Positions 16,427-25,826 of a stretch of 64,000 bases of DNA are shown here, piece by piece. Positions within the stretch are counted from its first letter, which is position 1. Every line of letters starts with the position of its first letter. The stretch covers positions 372,001 to 436,000 of the forward strand of contig NZ_UCNJ01000012.1 in assembly GCF_900473965.1 (NCBI RefSeq), read 5' to 3'. This DNA is from Synechococcus sp. UW179A. Its GTDB lineage: Bacteria > Cyanobacteriota > Cyanobacteriia > PCC-6307 > Cyanobiaceae. The notes below the pieces were generated by a model. The model did not search any database, was not told the DNA's origin, and saw only the letters and a list, made by a program, of their open reading frames with translations. The position numbers and the translations under genes were made by a program.

Positions 16427-17968
16427 ATGAGTTTCAGCACTGCGGCACTGTTGAACTCAAACGGCTTCTTTCCTCCAAGCCTCGACAGAGATCAGGTTCG
16501 ACAACGAATCTGGGAGTTGGAAACCGGAAAGGTCGGCTTCTACAGCGTAGGGCTTTATCCCGCTTCCCTTGCCTACAACTGCGCCATGCAGCAAAAGGAT
16601 GAGGATAATCTGCTGCTGGCACCCCGACCTGAGCGTGAGCTGCTCGGTGCGTTCTCGCAGTCTGATTTAGACGGCATGGACCCCAAGCACGTTGCTGTCA
16701 TGGAGCGGATGGGCAGCCATCAAGGTGAGGGAGGGCGTCAACCCAACACCCTGGCTGACTTGCTCAGGCGCTGCGAGTTGGTGGTGCTCAGCGCAAACAG
16801 CAACCACGTTGAGGAAGATCTGCTCGAAGCGATTGAACTGCGGGAGCAATTGGGTCGTCAACATGTGGTCCTGGCTTGTCTGGCCGGTTCGTTCAGTCAT
16901 GACAACCTGGCCAACGAGTCGTATGTGCTGTGCGAGAAAGTCCCAAGCCTTGGCTTCTTCTCGGGTTTTCATCGCCATGGCGCCCTGCGCAATCCTCTCG
17001 ACAGTTTCACGGCCAACTTTTGCCATCCCAACGCACTGACAGCGCTCTTAGGAGCCCGAATGCTGGATCGACTGTCACCAAACATCCAGGTCTCCGCGGG
17101 CGTTCACAACATCGAGGGGCAATACATCAAGGCAGCAAAAAACATGTCGTCGGTGTTTGCCGGCTTCGGGTACGCCTACCACCAAGACAACCCTGGTGTG
17201 CTACCAACCCTGCTGACGCTTTTGCTGGACCAGTGCCTGGATCAAGCAGCCACGGTTTCAATGGCCAGACGCAATCGCCAAAGGCTCTACAACCGCCAAC
17301 CGTTTGAACTAACGGAGCTTGGCTACGGCGTGCAAAGAATCGAGGCGGCTCTTGTGCGCGGTGGAGACATGGAGAAGGTTCGAGATCACACCTTTGCGCA
17401 ACTCACAGCCATGGTTGCTGATGTTCGCGGCAGCATGATGTTGCCAGTTTCTGGGACACCAACCCGTAATTTCCATGCGGGGCAGGTGTTGGCAGAGCAC
17501 ATGCGGATCGAAAAGCGCTGCCCGCAATCAATGGAAGAGCTTGAGAACTGGTGCGAACAGGCAGGTCTGCGCAAGGGAGGCCTGGAAGGCCTCAAGTCTC
17601 TGCGTTATTGGCCACAGATCGTACGCAAATATGCCATTCCCGTTCATGACGCATCGATGGTGAACCTGCTCTACATGGTCATCTATGGAAATTCCACAAC
17701 CAAGGATGTGGCGTTTTCGGTAATGACCGAAAGCCGGGAGTTGTCGACTTATTGCCAGGAATCGGTACGACCCACCCACAGTCGGCGTTATGCAGAGGCA
17801 ATTCAAAACCTCGATCAGCCAGAAGCGATGGATCTGCTTGTGAATGCTGTGATTGCCGATAACGCGCGCCGCTTGATACGAGATGACAACGGCATCGAAG
17901 AATCAGAAACAGCTGATGAACCACCGGCCTATCTCAAAGCCATGAACGTGATCGAAAACGCACTCTGA
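16427..17968 (+). CDS. Conserved cyanobacterial protein, possible NAD(P)-binding fold
   Basis: A 513-residue soluble protein that I recognise only as the kind of conserved protein found in marine cyanobacteria. The region GKVGFYSVGLYPASLAYNC (about 34-52) followed by ELVVLSANSNHVEEDLLEA (117-135) and HVVLACLAGSF (145-155) has the alternating strand-helix look of a Rossmann-like domain; the glycerol-3-phosphate dehydrogenase type is one possibility. The second half is mostly helical, with long stretches such as KAAKNMSSVFAGFGYAYHQ. Function is unknown. It ends 25 bases before the convergent nuclease-ATPase gene. Composition is normal for core genes, in contrast to the AT-rich peptide locus just upstream. 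Confidence 0.75.
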   Translation: MSFSTAALLNSNGFFPPSLDRDQVRQRIWELETGKVGFYSVGLYPASLAYNCAMQQKDEDNLLLAPRPERELLGAFSQSDLDGMDPKHVAVMERMGSHQGEGGRQPNTLADLLRRCELVVLSANSNHVEEDLLEAIELREQLGRQHVVLACLAGSFSHDNLANESYVLCEKVPSLGFFSGFHRHGALRNPLDSFTANFCHPNALTALLGARMLDRLSPNIQVSAGVHNIEGQYIKAAKNMSSVFAGFGYAYHQDNPGVLPTLLTLLLDQCLDQAATVSMARRNRQRLYNRQPFELTELGYGVQRIEAALVRGGDMEKVRDHTFAQLTAMVADVRGSMMLPVSGTPTRNFHAGQVLAEHMRIEKRCPQSMEELENWCEQAGLRKGGLEGLKSLRYWPQIVRKYAIPVHDASMVNLLYMVIYGNSTTKDVAFSVMTESRELSTYCQESVRPTHSRRYAEAIQNLDQPEAMDLLVNAVIADNARRLIRDDNGIEESETADEPPAYLKAMNVIENAL

Positions 17969-17993
17969 GTCTTAACTAACCAAACCTAGAAAC

Positions 17994-20657
17994 TCAGTCT
18001 TGGTCGAGATCAATGATTGAATCGGCAATCGCTCGGTAGGGATCAGGGTCGCAACTCAGAAGCACCACCTGCAGACCCAGATCAACAGCCTGCCGGAGCA
18101 TGCTCCCCACCGCTTCCAGTCGCAAGGGATCGCTGTTCGTAAAGGCGTCATCAAACAGCACAGGCAGACAGCCGTCATGGCCATCGCGCAGAGCCTCGGC
18201 AATGGCCAGGCGAACGGCGGCATTCAGTTGTTCCTTGAGTCCTCCGCTGAGTTGTGAAAACTCGAGGGTCTGACCTGAACGTTGAAGACGCAGATCCTTC
18301 AGACCATCGCTGGCATCAAAGCGGAGCTCAGAGCTGTCGCCGGGGTTCTGCAGAAATGGAGCAATGAAACGGTTGATGCTGGACTTGAGTGGTGATGAGT
18401 AGCGCCGTGAAAGATCGGCGCGTGCTTCCTGAAATCGTTTGAGAAGCAGCACGCGTGCCTCAACCAACTGGGTCTCCTGTTGTTCTGCCTGCTGGGCCAC
18501 CTCCAGACGATTACAAGCTTCCTCCAGTTCTGCATGCAGTTCCCGGCTACCGAGACGTTCGCAGCGCTCCAGTAATGAGCCGCGTTCACGGCTCAGATCC
18601 GTACGCTGACGATTGAGCTTCAGCTCACGGGCATCCAATGCAGACAGTGATGTCTCAACGTCGGCGTCGACATTGAGGCCACAATCACGACTCAACACAA
18701 GCAGTTGGTCCTGCAATTGCTCACATTGATGAGACAGCTTCCTGAGATCGTCGGCGATTGTGTTGGCTGTGCCGTGCCGTGTCTCGATCTCGTGTTGCTG
18801 TTGAAGCTGCTGAGCATGCCGTGCCTCCTGACGCTCCAGTCGAATCTGCAGCTCCTGAAGCTGCTTGGTGTGTCCGTTCTGTTCACGTTCTCCACGATCA
18901 CAATCGGAACGCAGACAGCGAACCTGTTCCTGCACTGATTGATAGGTCTTGCGGCAATTGTTCAAGGCCTGCTCGAGATCCTCCTCCGCGGCAAGGTCTG
19001 GCTCATCTTGATGTTGTTGCAATTCGGCGAGCTGCTGATCGAGTTGTTCAAGAGTTTCACCACCCTTCTGCTCGCCCCGGTGCTGCTCCATCAGCTGGCG
19101 AAGACGCGCTTCAAGAACAGCAAGCTGTTGTTGAAGCTCCTTACGTTTCTGCAACTGAGCCTCTGCAGCTTCAATGCTGCTAACGCCCCAGAGTTTGAGA
19201 TTGTCCGCCAACAGGGCCTCACAACGTGTCTTGTCAGCCAAGAGTGTTGAGAGGCCAGTTCCCTCACCAGGACAAACCAGCAGAGTGACACCATCACCGA
19301 CGTCAAGACGGAATGCACCCGTCCTTTGAGCAACATCACCTGGGCTGAGCTGTTCACCATCGAGCTGCACAGTCCTGTCTGAGGACTGCAATTCGATCCT
19401 TGATGCCATGCTCTGCAGACGAATGTCCAGCTCACGAAGCCGTAATTGCTGAGCCTGTAAGGCATCCAGAGCGTTGGCATCACGACCCGGCAGTTCCATC
19501 AGCTGCTCTTTGAGAGCAGATTGCTGATGTTCAAGATTGGCCCGTTGATCCCTTTGACGCCGAATGGTCTGGATGCGATGTTGAAGCCGTTCCTGATCCT
19601 GATGACGCCGGAGGGCAAGGCCACGCTCCTCAAGCACCTGACGTTTGCGCTCGAGTTGTTCATAAGCAGCTTTTTGATGAACGAGGTTTCTGGACAATGT
19701 TTGAGCAGATTCGTTCATGACAGAGAGCTCCTGTCGATGGGCCTTCATCGCTGTTTCCGCAGCCTGAATCTCCTGATGAAGACGACTCAGGACACTGAGT
19801 TGCTGTTGCCATTGGGTCTGCTGTAAACGCAGCGGAGCCAACTGTTGTTGAAGATCCTTCAGTGAAAGAAGCTTTCGACGCAGCTTCTGCACTTCTGGTG
19901 CTGCACACTCCAGCTGATCTAGAGCCTGCTCGTTCGCATCGAGCTCGATGCAGGCCGTTTCGTAGCTGAGCAGACGATCCTGTGCTTCAGCCTTGCGTTC
20001 AGAAGCCTGCTGCAGCTCCTGCCGACGTTTCCACAGTTCACTGTTCTGTTTCACCCCGCGACTGGTGAAACTGGAGGCCACAAGCTGTTCAAGTTGGTTG
20101 AAGACCTTTTGGTCGATCGGCGACTGCAGCGATTGCTCCGCCTGTCCCTCCAGAGCCGTGATCAATCCCTTGAGGTCATAGTGCTCGCCACTGAGTTCCA
20201 GCAGATTGCGACCGGCCAGTCCCTGCATCACCCAGAGATGTGCCCAACGGGTGGGAAGCACACGGTTCACCTGGCGACTGCCGATGATCTCCTCGACTCC
20301 AAGCAGAGCGGCCAGTTGATCCTCGGCATCTCCACCGAGCAAAACCTGCTGACCAGCTCGGCTGAGGCGGCAGGTTCCGCCGGCACCGCTGAAGCATTTC
20401 AACAACGACCAACGCTGCCCGCCGACATCGAAATCGATTTCCACCTGCGGATGGCCTGCATGTGTGGCAGATCTCAGATCACGAATGGCAGCTCCGGTGG
20501 CAGAGGCGCGCACAAACAGAGCCCGATGCATCGCGTCCACAAGCGAGCTTTTGCCGGATTCATTGGCACCACCGATCAGGGTCAGCCCTGGAGCGAAGGG
20601 AATCTCCAGAGCTCGATGACGGCGAAGGCTTTCCAACCGGCAGCGAATCAGGCGCAT
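17994..20657 (-). CDS. SbcC/YhaN-like coiled-coil ATPase
   Basis: An 887-residue SMC/Rad50-like ATPase counted from the ATG at 20657 (the frame stays open upstream, but the neighbouring gene ends there). The N-terminus MRLIRCRLESLRRHRALEIP precedes a Walker A, GGANESGKSSLV. The middle is a long Gln/Leu/Glu-rich coiled coil. The C-terminus has the signature FSQLSGGLKEQL and Walker B LPVLFDDAFTNSD. I find no CxxC zinc hook in the coiled coil, only CLRSDC, so it is closer to the hookless YhaN type than to classical SbcC. It should work with the adjacent phosphoesterase in processing DNA ends or repair. Its start overlaps the end of that gene by ten bases. Confidence 0.82.
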   Translation of the reverse strand: MRLIRCRLESLRRHRALEIPFAPGLTLIGGANESGKSSLVDAMHRALFVRASATGAAIRDLRSATHAGHPQVEIDFDVGGQRWSLLKCFSGAGGTCRLSRAGQQVLLGGDAEDQLAALLGVEEIIGSRQVNRVLPTRWAHLWVMQGLAGRNLLELSGEHYDLKGLITALEGQAEQSLQSPIDQKVFNQLEQLVASSFTSRGVKQNSELWKRRQELQQASERKAEAQDRLLSYETACIELDANEQALDQLECAAPEVQKLRRKLLSLKDLQQQLAPLRLQQTQWQQQLSVLSRLHQEIQAAETAMKAHRQELSVMNESAQTLSRNLVHQKAAYEQLERKRQVLEERGLALRRHQDQERLQHRIQTIRRQRDQRANLEHQQSALKEQLMELPGRDANALDALQAQQLRLRELDIRLQSMASRIELQSSDRTVQLDGEQLSPGDVAQRTGAFRLDVGDGVTLLVCPGEGTGLSTLLADKTRCEALLADNLKLWGVSSIEAAEAQLQKRKELQQQLAVLEARLRQLMEQHRGEQKGGETLEQLDQQLAELQQHQDEPDLAAEEDLEQALNNCRKTYQSVQEQVRCLRSDCDRGEREQNGHTKQLQELQIRLERQEARHAQQLQQQHEIETRHGTANTIADDLRKLSHQCEQLQDQLLVLSRDCGLNVDADVETSLSALDARELKLNRQRTDLSRERGSLLERCERLGSRELHAELEEACNRLEVAQQAEQQETQLVEARVLLLKRFQEARADLSRRYSSPLKSSINRFIAPFLQNPGDSSELRFDASDGLKDLRLQRSGQTLEFSQLSGGLKEQLNAAVRLAIAEALRDGHDGCLPVLFDDAFTNSDPLRLEAVGSMLRQAVDLGLQVVLLSCDPDPYRAIADSIIDLDQD

Positions 20658-21838
20658 GAGTCGGTGGTCACTGGGTGCGTGGCAACTGGAACCGTTGCAA
20701 GTGAATCCCTGGCGCAAAGACGATGCAATTCGATCAGAGCCTGCTCAACCAGAGGATCAGCATTGCTCTGCAGCTCCTCCTGAAGACCAGCAGCGATCGT
20801 GCTGACCAGGGGGCTGTCCATCCGAAGCAGCAGCTCATCCCTCTCCTCGGCAGTTGGTTGACGGTGCAGCTTGCCTCGCAGACGCAGGTGAAGAAGCTGT
20901 TGACTGAGCAGCGCCAAACGGTCCTGCAGCTGGAGGTGTCCCTGGAGACCCAGTTGACCGTTGAGTTCAAGCCGCAACAGGTCGCGCCCCACGCGACTGC
21001 CAACAGACTCGGCAAGCTGTTGCTCCAAGCGGGCCAAATCGGCATCGCCGTTGAGCGTCATGGTGATCCGATGCCAGCGCATTCGACCGGTGGACTGGAC
21101 CTTCACGATCGGCTGTTGACCTCTCTCCAGATCAACCAGCAGAACCTGTGACCTCAGGTCATCGGGCCCGCTCGGGAAGCGGTCGGGTTCCGGTGTGCCG
21201 CTGTACCAGGTTTTGCGATCGATCTCCATCAGCGCATGCCAGTCGCCGAGAGCGATGTAATCGATTTGATCCCGGGGAAGGGAATCGAGGCAAAGCTGAT
21301 TCACCTGGGCTTCGCCACCGAAACCCTGCACCGAGCCATGGGCCAGAACAACACGGGGTTGCAGAGAATCGAGCTCAGTCCAGTTGAGCTGATCAAGCCA
21401 GAGAGACGGGCTGCGGCTCTCCCGCTGCCGAAGCAATGGGCATGGCAACAGAGTGATCCCAGCAACACTGACCGGTTCCTGCTTGAGCAGCAATCGGAGG
21501 TTGGCGGCACGCTGCCGCATCTGCCCGAGCAGATCTTCACGCCTCCAGATGCCACCGGCTCCGCCGTGATCATGATTGCCTGGTATCACAACCACAGGTG
21601 ATGGGATCGATCCGATCGCTTCCAGCACCTCCATGACCATGTCAGCGGCCACAGTGCTCGAGTCGAACAAATCACCAGCAACCAGCACAACGTCCGCCTG
21701 TTGCTGACTGGCCTGCTCAGCAATTCTTAGAACCGCATCAACACGCTCCTGCTGCAAACGAGCCTGTTTCTGCGAGTTTTCGATCCAGCGATAGGGCTTG
21801 CCGATCTGCCAGTCAGCGGTGTGAAGGATTCGTGGCAC
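20648..21838 (-). CDS. SbcD/YhaO-like DNA exonuclease (metallophosphoesterase)
   Basis: A 396-residue calcineurin-type phosphoesterase of the Mre11/SbcD group. All metal-binding motifs are visible: ILHTADWQIGK at 4-14, LVAGDLFDS at 52-60, VVIPGNHDHGG at 83-93, VVLAHGS at 163-169 and YIALGDWHAL (194-203). The C-terminal third is a helical capping region. It is predicted to be a manganese-dependent nuclease partner of the ATPase encoded immediately downstream and translationally overlapped. The ATG at 21838 gives MPRILHTADW, a start typical of the family. Upstream on the other strand lies an unrelated kinase gene. Confidence 0.87.
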   Translation of the reverse strand: MPRILHTADWQIGKPYRWIENSQKQARLQQERVDAVLRIAEQASQQQADVVLVAGDLFDSSTVAADMVMEVLEAIGSIPSPVVVIPGNHDHGGAGGIWRREDLLGQMRQRAANLRLLLKQEPVSVAGITLLPCPLLRQRESRSPSLWLDQLNWTELDSLQPRVVLAHGSVQGFGGEAQVNQLCLDSLPRDQIDYIALGDWHALMEIDRKTWYSGTPEPDRFPSGPDDLRSQVLLVDLERGQQPIVKVQSTGRMRWHRITMTLNGDADLARLEQQLAESVGSRVGRDLLRLELNGQLGLQGHLQLQDRLALLSQQLLHLRLRGKLHRQPTAEERDELLLRMDSPLVSTIAAGLQEELQSNADPLVEQALIELHRLCARDSLATVPVATHPVTTDSCA

Positions 21839-21937
21839 CCGTGCCGTTCAGATATCGCTCACCATGCTGCCGCCTTCCCGCCTGATTTTCCGCACACTCA
21901 TTGCTGGCAGTGGGCGAAGAACACGGCATGTTTCGTG

Positions 21938-23095
21938 ATGAGACCCATGCGATTCGACGTGCCCTCCCCATTCTCCAGCACCAACTCGATCCTGGAGACC
22001 ATCGCTGGACTGTTCCACCCGCCAGAACAGATCGACGGGATCAGCCAGCTTGGGTCAGGAAATGTCAACGACACTTTTCTGGTGACACTGAACCGCAGTG
22101 CATCACGATCAGCCTTCGTGATGCAGCGTTTGAACACTGAGGTGTTTGAACAACCTGAATTGGTGATGAGCAATCTGCTCAAACTGGGCAACCACGTTGA
22201 GCAGCGTCTTGCCCAACAACCGCCTGAACTGTCGGGTCGCCGCTGGGAGGTTCCCAAAGTTCTGCCGACCCTCGATGCCCACGGACACTGGGTTGAGCAT
22301 CAGGGTGAGTTCTGGCGATCCATCACCCACATTGGTGCAGCCACCACGACGGATGTGATTCAAGACGACCTACACGCCCGCGAACTGGGCTACGGGTTGG
22401 GCATGTTTCATCACCTGATCAGTGATCTGGCCACTGACGAACTGGCTGACACGCTGGAAAATTTCCACATTGCCCCGGCCTACCTTGCCGAATTTGACCT
22501 GGTGTTCTCCAGGGCGAATGATCGAAACAGCAATCGCATCGCCAATGCTGTCTCCTTCATCGACAAGCGGAGGGCAGGGATCGACGTTCTTGAGCAGGCC
22601 TGTGCAAGAGGTGAACTGAAACGACGACCAATCCACGGAGATCCGAAGATCAACAACGTGATGATCGATAACGCCTCCGGGCAAGCCGTGGGACTGATCG
22701 ATCTCGACACCGTCAAGCCGGGGCTGGTTCATTACGACATCGGCGACTGTCTTCGCTCCTGCTGCAATCGATCGGGCGAGGAAGCTCTCGATGCCCAGAC
22801 CGTCAGCTTTGATCTGGACCTTTGCCGGGCGATCCTTGAGGGCTATCTGTCTGTGGGTCGATCATTCCTCACGCCAGAGGATTTCCGCTACTTGCCTGAT
22901 TGCATTCGTCTGATTCCCCTTGAGCTCGGTATCCGCTTTCTCACAGACCATCTCTCCGGAGACCGTTATTTCCGTACAACAAGGCCTCAACACAATCTTG
23001 AGCGGGCTGAGGTTCAGTTTGCGCTCACCCAATCGATCGAAAATCAGTGGCGGGAGCTGAAGAAACTGATTGATGAATTGTCGCAAGAATTCTGA
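21938..23095 (+). CDS. NahK-like phosphotransferase (APH kinase fold)
   Basis: About 385 residues from the ATG at 21938 (a second ATG is at 21947). The frame is open further upstream, but that part overlaps the divergent nuclease gene and is not conserved-looking. The glycine loop QLGSGNVNDTFLV and the following FVMQRLNTEVFEQPELVMSN strongly resemble N-acetylhexosamine 1-kinase (NahK). The catalytic loop is RRPIHGDPKINNVMID and the metal-binding segment is GLIDLDTVKPGLVHYDIGD. It probably phosphorylates a sugar or amino sugar at C1, but the substrate cannot be read from sequence. It is monocistronic; a small AACTCG/CGAGTT hairpin (23125-23139) follows the stop. Confidence 0.8.
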   Translation: MRPMRFDVPSPFSSTNSILETIAGLFHPPEQIDGISQLGSGNVNDTFLVTLNRSASRSAFVMQRLNTEVFEQPELVMSNLLKLGNHVEQRLAQQPPELSGRRWEVPKVLPTLDAHGHWVEHQGEFWRSITHIGAATTTDVIQDDLHARELGYGLGMFHHLISDLATDELADTLENFHIAPAYLAEFDLVFSRANDRNSNRIANAVSFIDKRRAGIDVLEQACARGELKRRPIHGDPKINNVMIDNASGQAVGLIDLDTVKPGLVHYDIGDCLRSCCNRSGEEALDAQTVSFDLDLCRAILEGYLSVGRSFLTPEDFRYLPDCIRLIPLELGIRFLTDHLSGDRYFRTTRPQHNLERAEVQFALTQSIENQWRELKKLIDELSQEF

Positions 23096-23305
23096 GTTGG
23101 ATAGCCATAGGATGATGATGAATCAACTCGGAACGAGTTCACTTTAATCCACAGCATTTGCTCAGACCATTGCCCACGATGCGCTTCCAGAGAGAGGCGA
23201 TCAACAACAATCCAAACCAAGAAAACGAAAATAATTTTTTTGACCAGTGATCATCCAAAGTGACATCAGATTATTCATATTGCCACAGTGTTGCCCGACA
23301 AAGCA

Positions 23306-23854
23306 TCAACCAAGAGAAAGCAAAGTTCTTATGACAATTAAAACGAATAAGACAACAGTTGGGTAAAACGTCAAAGCAAAACCAAACGCTCTCGACACGG
23401 CACCTTTTCGGAATCCTTTGATAAATAATATCCGACCGATCAAGAAGCAACACGCCGAGAGAGGAAGCACCGATAACCACACGGAGGGAGTCATCACGAT
23501 CCACAGACAATAGACAAATGCAGCCAGAATCGTTTGCTCAAGAGTGTTCTGGAGAAGCGATTGGAGGCATAAAAGTGGTGACGATGGTGTAGAGGCTGCC
23601 GTTGAATCAATATCTTCAGGAGAAAAAAATCGGTACCTAGCGATTCTTGCAATGGATACGATGAGCACAGATAATGGGATGAGTAAACATCGTGCCAGTA
23701 CTACGATCCTGTCATCCATCGCCTCCGACTCAGAAAAAGAGAAAGGATTGAAGATGATTCCGTAGAGAACCAAAAGGAGAGAGACAAATATTCCCAGTCC
23801 CATGCCGCGCAACACGTTTGCCTGCTGTTCTGTCAAGGACATCGCCCTATTCAT
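23306..23854 (-). CDS. MAPEG-like membrane protein
   Basis: About 182 residues from the ATG at 23854 (a GTG three codons earlier is possible). It has four hydrophobic segments: GIFVSLLLVLYGIIF, LLIPLSVLIVSIAR, LAAFVYCLWIVMTPSVWLSVL and FALTFYPTVVLFVLIVI. Between the second and third lies LQSLLQNTLEQTIL, matching the QN-x-LEQ motif of the MAPEG family (eicosanoid and glutathione metabolism membrane proteins). Bacterial members are mostly uncharacterised; a glutathione-linked or redox role would be a guess. It lies between the kinase gene and a membrane protein gene with no sign of an operon. Confidence 0.65.
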   Translation of the reverse strand: MNRAMSLTEQQANVLRGMGLGIFVSLLLVLYGIIFNPFSFSESEAMDDRIVVLARCLLIPLSVLIVSIARIARYRFFSPEDIDSTAASTPSSPLLCLQSLLQNTLEQTILAAFVYCLWIVMTPSVWLSVLPLSACCFLIGRILFIKGFRKGAVSRAFGFALTFYPTVVLFVLIVIRTLLSLG

Positions 23855-24221
23855 GAGTTGCACGATTCACTACTCATACTATGTCGACAGCAAAACAATT
23901 GATCAATCAAGTCAAACTTAAAACATCTGACGACAACAAGAATCCAAGGAAATCCCAAACTGACCAGCGGTCAATCCAATGACCTTTCGGTGGCACCCCA
24001 TGAACAGTGTTGAGTCAGTGGCTTGAATCCAGGAATCGCCCCCATTCATTCCGCTACTATTTGAATAACCTGCCATATCTTGCTGAAATAGATGCCCCAC
24101 CTGCTAAATACTCCGCACTTGCAACCTGGAACCATTGATTTAATGAAGTAATTACCAAAACGATAATGTTCTGTATAGTTTTGAGTTTTGAGGCTTGTTC
24201 AATCTTGCCGATGCGCAGAGC
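23855..24221. other. Intergenic region without a supported gene
   Basis: About 370 bases between two divergent membrane-protein genes. A 60-codon minus-strand frame (23918-24100) begins only with GTG and shows no recognisable content. No tRNA or strong hairpin is seen. Confidence 0.5.
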
Positions 24222-25181
24222 ATGAACAGCCACGTTGTTCAGATCCTTGGCTTTGTTCTCGTCGTTGTAGCCTGCACCGCCAATGATTCCTTACAGACCT
24301 TAGGCACCTTCCTGGTCAGTAATCGTGGGAGAACATCCATTCATCTGCAGATGATTTGGATCTGTTTAGCAACAACCTTCATCTTGGTTTTCGGCTGGTT
24401 TAAATATGCAGGTGATCCTGCCTGGGGGCTGCTATCTCAGTTCCCATTACCAGATGATTTCAATCTTTTTTATCTGATACCACCATTGACCGTGGCAGCT
24501 CTGACCTGGTGGGGTGCGCCGATTGGAACTTCCATCCTCGTGTTGGCTGCTTTTTCGCCTCTACAAACATCTGCACTGGTTACAACATCGATTTTTGGCG
24601 GGGTCTTCGCGCTGATCGCCTCTGCTGTCGTTTATGGGTTGGTGTTATGGATTCTCGAGCGTCGATTTATACGAAGTCCACAGGATAACCATCAGCTACC
24701 ACGACGTTGGTTAATTCTTCAATGGTTCAGTACGGCCTGGTTGTGGTGTCAGTGGATGATTCAGAATGCAGCTAGCTTCTATGTTTACCTTCCAAGAAAG
24801 CTCAGCTTTTTTGAACTGCTAATGAGCATTTGTGTGATCTGCTGTTCGATTGCATTGATTTTCGCCTGGGGTGGAGGGCCTGTACAGAAGATCATTCGCA
24901 GAAAGGCGAATATTCGCGATATCCGCTCAGCAACACTCTGCGACTTAGTCTTTGGAACAATTTTATTTGCAAGAGCTCTTAGCTTCTCCGTGATTCCAAT
25001 GAGCACAACATGGGTCTTTCTTGGCCTGCTCGCTGGCCGCGAATTGGCCTTGGTTGCCCGCATAAAAGTCTCAACTCCACTGGCAGCTTTCCATCAGCTT
25101 GCCAAAGACTTCTTCAAAGCTTTCTCGGGTGTCCTGGTGAGTGTAGGTGTGGTTTCCGTTCTTCGATTGCTCACAACCTGA
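24222..25181 (+). CDS. Multi-pass membrane protein with PiT-like motif
   Basis: About 319 residues from the ATG at 24222 (the frame is open to a TTG at 24195). There are roughly eight or nine hydrophobic segments. The first segment ends VVACTANDSLQTLGTFLVSN, resembling the GANDxxNxxGT sequence of PiT phosphate permeases, and TWWGAPIGTSILVLAAFSPL is also transporter-like. The second half includes IFAWGGGPVQKIIRRK. The second PiT repeat is not obvious, so this may be a distant relative or an unrelated transporter. It stands alone, with AT-rich spacers on both sides. Confidence 0.6.
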   Translation: MNSHVVQILGFVLVVVACTANDSLQTLGTFLVSNRGRTSIHLQMIWICLATTFILVFGWFKYAGDPAWGLLSQFPLPDDFNLFYLIPPLTVAALTWWGAPIGTSILVLAAFSPLQTSALVTTSIFGGVFALIASAVVYGLVLWILERRFIRSPQDNHQLPRRWLILQWFSTAWLWCQWMIQNAASFYVYLPRKLSFFELLMSICVICCSIALIFAWGGGPVQKIIRRKANIRDIRSATLCDLVFGTILFARALSFSVIPMSTTWVFLGLLAGRELALVARIKVSTPLAAFHQLAKDFFKAFSGVLVSVGVVSVLRLLTT

Positions 25182-25398
25182 GCGGTCTAAATATGCTCCA
25201 TAGCCTAGAAGTAACGCTATTTAACTCTACTCATCAATTGGCCTTCTTCCTTTACCACGATTGCATCGCCTCACGATTGATTCTGACAAGAATTCATACA
25301 GTACCCAACCTGTGAATCTAAATCTCCCGACACTCTAAGATGTCATCTCAGATTCGATTAATGACCCTAAATTATGGTTAATTCGCTGGCACCAAACT

Positions 25399-25707
25399 TT
25401 AAATTTCTTGTTTTAAAATAGTGATAGCATACTTCTTTGAAATCAGAATAGAGATAGTCGCAATCGCTTGCTGCACTATGAGATCAGCATATTGAATCGT
25501 CTCTTCATTGAATTCCGGAATCATTGCTTCAGGATCCTGTACTTCTGCTGCTGTAATCAGATTTAAACGCTCGCGATCTGTCTCTGAACAATGATCAAGC
25601 ACGTTTTCTACAGCAGCCGAAATCAGCCAACCTCTGGCCTTTTTGTATCGATAGGAACAGTCATCCTGTTCATCACCACTGGGCATCTTGAAGTCCATGC
25701 TTGACAT
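25399..25707 (-). CDS. Small hypothetical protein
   Basis: About 102 residues from the ATG at 25707; an in-frame TTG at 25749 would add 14. It is a soluble helical protein with YRYKKARGWLISAAVENVLD and ATISILISKKYAITILKQEI at the C-terminus. I do not recognise it. The 217 bases between it and the preceding membrane protein gene hold nothing that I can identify. It could be a cyanobacterial orphan; the open frame and its helical, well-patterned sequence give moderate support. Confidence 0.5.
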   Translation of the reverse strand: MSSMDFKMPSGDEQDDCSYRYKKARGWLISAAVENVLDHCSETDRERLNLITAAEVQDPEAMIPEFNEETIQYADLIVQQAIATISILISKKYAITILKQEI

Positions 25708-25826
25708 CACACCAGCATGACTCAGCTCACCCTGAATCGGGGCCAACAAGCCCGTATATCAATTAGGTGATCTCTAGGAAAGCTTTGATATCTCAGAGAT
25801 TCATCCTGGTGGTTGGATTTTGCAAA

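Noticed and set aside
20094..20783. A 229-codon plus-strand open frame opposite the YhaN/YhaO-like genes
   Set aside because: It lies antisense to well-supported coiled-coil and nuclease genes and has low-complexity, shadow-type composition.
21821..21937. N-terminal extension of the NahK-like kinase
   Set aside because: It overlaps the start of the divergent nuclease gene and shows no conserved kinase sequence; ATG at 21938 or 21947 is better.
23918..24100. 60-codon minus-strand frame
   Set aside because: GTG start, no resemblance to known proteins, no ribosome site; treated as non-coding.
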